From positions 632,697 through 696,696 of the forward strand of contig NC_090789.1 in NCBI RefSeq assembly GCF_040054535.1: a DNA stretch of 64,000 bases, read 5' to 3'. The position numbers and the translations under genes are program-made. Each line of letters opens with the position of its first letter. Within the stretch, counting starts at the first letter, position 1. A model generated the notes under the pieces. That model had not been told where the DNA came from, did no database searches, and saw only the letters and a list, made by a program, of their open reading frames with translations. Of this stretch, positions 59,676 to 64,000 are shown in pieces. Source of the stretch: Antennarius striatus. Taxonomy: Eukaryota > Chordata > Actinopteri > Lophiiformes > Antennariidae.

Positions 59676-61271
59676 GTCCCCTCCAGCTCCAGATGGGGGC
59701 CAGCAGCTGCCCTCTGACCGGCTGACGGTTCTCCAACAGCTGCCCCCCCCATGAACAGAACGCTTGTTCCACCGGCGGTCGGGACAGTTGCCGCAGCGCC
59801 CCAGGGCATCATGGGACACAAGCAGCGTTTGAAAATGAATGCAGACACGAGATGAGAGCGATCACACGACCCCGTTCTGGAAGCCGGGGTTGACAGGTCA
59901 AAGGTCAGCAGACGTTCTTCACCTCGTCAGGACGGCCAATCAGAGCGGCCGTGATCACAGAGAGATGTGATGTCATCAGCACCACGCTGTGGACACGCCG
60001 CGTTCACACGCGTTCACACCGGGTCGATCCAGATTCTGGAGGCGTCGCCCCAGAACGACCCTCAGAGAACCCGACTCACATTAACGACCGACGTTTCAGT
60101 CACCGCGGATCACTGACAACAAACACGCCACCAGAACACGTCAGCCTGAAGCTACGTCGCCATAGCAACCGGCACCAATCCCATCAGAGACCGGATCACA
60201 CCTGAGACCAGATGTGAATGTAAAAGAGGCCCGAATCAGATTTAAGAGATCAGATTCTGATTTTGATGTAAATCTGATTTGTGTCACATGACGTAAACAA
60301 AGTGACTTCAGTCACTTCGGTGTGGTGACGTGATTGGTTCCGGCGTGATCCCACATCAGATCCCGACGTCGTCAGTGTGAACGGTTCCTGCTGATGGTGT
60401 GAACCGGTTCCTGCTGACGGCGGCGGCGTGAACGGTTCCTGCCGTCCACCACGTCAGCCTGACGCCTCCATCGGATCCCGTCTCGTCATCGGATCTTTTC
60501 TCCTCGGATGCTGCCCCCCCTCCCCACAGAGCCTGGTGGCGTTGCCGGTTCTAACGGGACCCGGCTGGACGTTCCGGGTCCTCTTCCTCCTGCTCTCCCT
60601 CCCCAGGCGTGATCGGGGGAACGGACTCCGGATGAAACTGGCCTCACCAGCCCCTCAGACTCACCGCGGTGACGAGACGCTTCCTCCCGTCAGACGAGCG
60701 CCATCCCCGGTGGGCGTCGACCACGAGAGCTGGCGGTGGGCGTCGACCCGGAGAGCCGCCGCCCGCTCACGCTGCAGCCGTCCGTCGCCCCCCCAGCCTC
60801 ACATGGCCCCCGTCCAGCAGGTCGACTGTTGCTGCTGCGCGTTGAGATGTTCTCCAGCAGCAGAGCAGCGACCTTAAATACCCTCAGCTCAGCGCCGCGC
60901 TGCCTTCACGGCCGGCTGGGAAAATCCTGCGTCAGTGGGGGGGGGGCTGAAAAAGGAATGGGGCGGTTTGTGCTGTTTTTTTGGTAGAAAGTGAGGCGGG
61001 CTCAAACACGAATGTGGGGGGGTGTTTATCTGGGGGGGGGGTGAATCATATCTACAGGACTGAAGCCCAGGATATTCTAGATTCTGTTCGGGTGTCGGAC
61101 GTCTGCTGGTTGGTTGTGGGTCGTGACCCCGCCCCCAAAGCGAATCATCAACGAACAGAATATCTGTTGTTCTTGTGCTATAAATAAAGTTTTTTTTTAT
61201 TTTTCAAACCACCTTCTCTCCTCTGGTTGTGAAAAATAAAAAAAGGGGAAAAAAAAGCTTTAACCCCCCCC

Positions 61272-61309
<38 letters not shown>

Positions 61310-61925
61310 GTTTGTCCCACCGCCCCTGAACGCATCTCCTCCTGCGGGACAAACACGCGGCTGTAAAAACAGCTGAACGTTGAACCCGCGTGAGCGCGGG
61401 GGGGCCTCCACGCGGGCCGGACTCGGCACGCGGGCCGGACCCCCTCCTCTTTTGCCCCCGCCCCCCCCGGGGGGGGGGGGTAAACAGACGGTGCCGACTG
61501 GAGAACCGGGGCAGAACCCGCCGGACGGGTTCCGGGATGAACGCGACGCAACTCCCATGAACCCACAGCGGCCAGATGTGACGCGCGGACGGAACCTCGT
61601 GTCCGACGCGTTCCCACAATCCTTTGCTCGGTCCAGTTTGTCCCACAATCCAGAACCAATAAAGTTTTTTTGTTTTTTTTAGCGTCAATTCTGTCAGATT
61701 AAAGTTTTGCGCCAAATAAAAAAAACGTCCCGATTGATCAATTTGTCAGATTAGGGAGGGGGGAGGAGGGGGTGGGATCGGAGAGGTGGGGGCAACAACA
61801 AAACACGACTGGAGGCATTTGGAGCGGAACTGGTTCGAATCCCGCGGCCGCGTTGACGGGGACTACTTTCCTTCCGCGGATCAACATGTCCACGGGTCGT
61901 GACGTGTCTCCACTTACCGCGTTCA
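59676..61925. other. GC-rich noncoding DNA
   Basis: No exon is supported. (CA)n at 61273-61308. Poly-G/C runs near 61480. Open frames reflect high GC. An AATAAA-rich stretch (61184-61195, 61659-61664) may contain transcript ends on the + strand. Confidence 0.4.
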
Positions 61926-62602
61926 GCTCGTGAGGTTAGTCCCGGCGCGCGCGCATTCCCGTGGACCCGGTGGGCTTCACCCGGAACGACCCGGGGGGGG
62001 GTGTGGGGGGAGGCGCGGAGGGATGGCCCGCGGGCCGCGCTGACAGGCGGGGATCACACGCACATCCGCGGGACCGAACGGCCTCGCCCCGCTCCGGACC
62101 GGAGGTTCTGCTGCAGATGGCGGCTGGTCGCTCCGGTAGGCTCCGGTAGGCCGGACGACCGGAAACACTCGCACCGCCTACCGATCGGTCGCGCGGCTCC
62201 GAGCCTCGACTCGTCCAATCCCGTCGGGCTTTGCGTTCCGACACTTAACAAGTTTGATCCGACAGATGATTAACCCGACGGACCTATCGATCAGCTGTTT
62301 CCGGGGGGCGGGGGGCGGAGCTTAATACCTGGGGGGGGCCCCCACGTGTGCGCGCTCCGGTTCACGTGTGTGTCTTTATTTACATTGATGTTGTTTACAT
62401 TTTGTTTTTATTCAAACCCACTTTCGCGTGAGTCGTGATGCGTTCGCGGCCGCAGTAAATGTGAGCTCCGAGCTGTGGAACACCGCGGGGGTGGAGACCA
62501 TCCTGTTCGAGTCTGAGGCTCCGGGCGGGGGCATGCAGGTCTGCCCCCCCCCCCAAAGGTGTTTGTTAAACTTTATTTACGAGCTGAGATGAAGAGGAGG
62601 AG

Positions 62603-62689
<87 letters not shown>

Positions 62690-62899
62690 GGTCTAGCGGT
62701 TCCAGCAGCTTCTGGTTCTTGTGGAACTGGTTCTGCGGTGCCTTCAGGTGAATGATCGGCGTGGGGGTGGGGGACACCTGGCGTGCGTGGTTACCTCAGA
62801 TTCCCCGGCGCCGCCCCCCTCCACCTGACACCAGCTTCGCCCCCGAGCTGAGGCCGTTTGACTTGGCCGGCCTCCAGCTGGGCGACAGGTCGGGTCCGG
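61926..62899 (+). CDS. Possible 5' end of an unrecognised gene
   Basis: A CpG-rich region (61840-62230) is followed by an ATG at 62117 in the YY1-like context CAGATGGCGGCTG. Candidate exons 62117-62135, 62456-62538 and 62800-62899 (or ending 62888) join in one frame through GT-AG borders. They read MAAGRS, VNVSSELWNTAGVETILFES and EAPGGGMQ, then IPRRRPPPPDTSFAPELRPF and DLAGLQLGDR. Consistent phase across three exons and amino-acid-like composition are the only support. I do not recognise the family. Start given as the CpG-rich region; later exons would lie beyond the window or are unseen. Confidence 0.3.
62605..62688. repeat. (CA)n microsatellite
   Basis: About 42 CA units, within a candidate intron of the unrecognised gene. 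Confidence 0.96.
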
Positions 62900-63167
62900 G
62901 TGAGGGTTGGTGTTCCACCGACGGCCGACACGACACGCCGTGGGGGCGGAGTCTGCAGCCGCGGCTTCACCGGCGACTGCAGTGACATGAATCCGACTGA
63001 GCACACCAAGGTCACCCCCCCCCTGCACCTTTAACGAGGTGGGGCTGAAAGCTGCAGGACCCGAGCACCAAACGGGGCCCTGAACTCATCACCTGTGACG
63101 GACACACACCTGGGGGGAGGTTTTGTTTGAAGGGCGACAGACATGACAAACAGTGAGGGACACAAAC

Positions 63168-63241
63168 ACCACCGGGGTGGGTGCCACACCGGGGTGGGTG
63201 CCACACCGGGGTGGGTGCCACACCGGGGTGGGTGCCACACT
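63168..63241. repeat. 17-bp minisatellite
   Basis: Four to five copies of CACCGGGGTGGGTGCCA. Confidence 0.92.
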
Positions 63242-63712
63242 CCAGAACCTGCCGTGTCCCTGCAGGAGGAAGGTGGTGGGTTTGTGTGTTCTGGGTTGGG
63301 CTGAGGGGGTGGAACCTGGTGTGGATCTGGATCCAGGACATGCGATCCAGATCCACACGTCAAGCTGCTGATCACAAATGGATTTCTCTACTAGTCATGT
63401 GACCAGAAGAACCAGAAGTCCTTTCTGGTTCAGGTCCAGAACCAGGATCCAGATCCAGATTGGGGTCCAGTGAACTCGTCAGGCTGTGAAGTGACGATCT
63501 GACCGCTAGAGGGAGCGCTGTCCCCAAACACTGACGAACACATGGAGACGCTGCCGAGGCCAGAAACACAGAAATAATACAACCAATAGAAATTAATAAG
63601 TAAATACATAAAAAGTAGACAACATACATGCATTTATAGACATATGCAGATATACACATATGTATTAATAGTATATATATGTGTATATATTGTATGTATA
63701 TATTTTATATAC

Positions 63713-63717
<5 letters not shown>

Positions 63718-63784
<67 letters not shown>
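63718..63784. repeat. (GT)n microsatellite with AT-rich flank
   Basis: About 33 GT units preceded by TATATATGTGTATATA-type sequence (63670-63717). Confidence 0.95.
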
Positions 63785-63786
<2 letters not shown>

Positions 63787-63789
<3 letters not shown>

Positions 63790-64000
63790 CAGTGCACCTT
63801 CACGCATTCGTGCATCAACACTCGCGACTTCACTCCTTGGCGGATTTTTGGTCGGCAGTCACGTGATACCATACGTGCATTCTATTGGCTGACGGCAATC
63901 GGAAGTGCGCTACGTTCTGTGAGTCTCAGACTTACCTGAGAAACAAAAGCTCTTTAAACAGCCTATCAGAGTGTGTTAAAGGTAATACAGATAGAAGGTG
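63787..64000. mobile_element. Possible end of a pogo/Tigger-like element, cut by the window
   Basis: TACAGTGCACCTTCACGCAT begins at a TA and continues as CG-rich GTGCATCAACACTCGCGACT and GGCGGATTTTTGGTCGGCAG. This wording resembles termini of fish pogo-type elements. Only one end is present, so the call is tentative. Confidence 0.35.

Noticed and set aside
60428-60987. Possible gene MNGSCRPPRQPDASIG...
   Set aside because: Composition is that of GC-rich noncoding DNA. No homologous motif, and no splice partners seen.
45091-62116. Search for a TR-beta-1 first exon
   Set aside because: No short frame resembling the MSEQ...RWK leader with a phase-1 donor was found on the - strand by eye. It may be outside the window or too diverged, so none is annotated.

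Overview
This window is nuclear DNA of a ray-finned fish, most likely a percomorph teleost with a compact genome. The evidence is spliced genes with GT-AG introns, teleost-like protein sequences, fish DNA transposons (Tc1, Harbinger, hAT-like), a tRNA-derived SINE and abundant CA/GT microsatellites. No operons, CRISPR arrays or prokaryotic signals are present. Exon maps were built by eye from splice consensus, frame and family conservation. Every complete gene gives a closed frame from start to stop.

Layout. About 0-0.23 kb: 3' end of an upstream + strand transcript. 2.55-5.02 kb (+): a recoverin/visinin-type calcium sensor. 6.11-7.65 kb: a Harbinger-like element with a decayed Myb/SANT ORF. 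7.98-12.38 kb (-): a GSG1L-family claudin-like protein, probably gsg1l2. 15.12-20.1 kb (-): an epsin-family ENTH protein with an enormous DPF repeat. 20.99-23.12 kb (+): NECAP, divergent from the epsin. 23.70-24.91 kb: a dead Tc1 element. 25.35-27.1 kb (-): ribosomal protein L15. 29.38-33.8 kb (+): nr1d2 (Rev-erb beta). 38.97-45.09 kb (-): thyroid hormone receptor beta, with the TR-beta-2 (cone) first exon. 45.1-62.1 kb: no recognisable gene, dominated by minisatellites. From 62.12 kb (+): a possible 5' end of an unrecognised gene.

The block rpl15-nr1d2-thrb matches the conserved neighbourhood of human 3p24; the recoverin-gsg1l2 block resembles human 17p13. Epsin and NECAP both serve AP-2/clathrin endocytosis and sit head to head. 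nr1d2 and thrb converge tail to tail, echoing the NR1D1/THRA pair of mammals. The thrb coding part is compressed to about 6.1 kb.

Most striking: (1) about thirty tandem copies of an octapeptide carrying the AP-2 appendage motif DPF in the epsin, with no recognisable UIM and no NPF; (2) a nested palindrome holding four ATTGAT (ONECUT-type) cores beside an abutting OTX-ONECUT composite site 350-430 bp upstream of the TR-beta-2 start; (3) a 39-bp perfect palindrome in nr1d2 intron 1; (4) an inverted cluster of AGGTCA half-sites upstream of nr1d2. The window is unusually rich in minisatellites: more than twenty arrays, units 9-64 bp.
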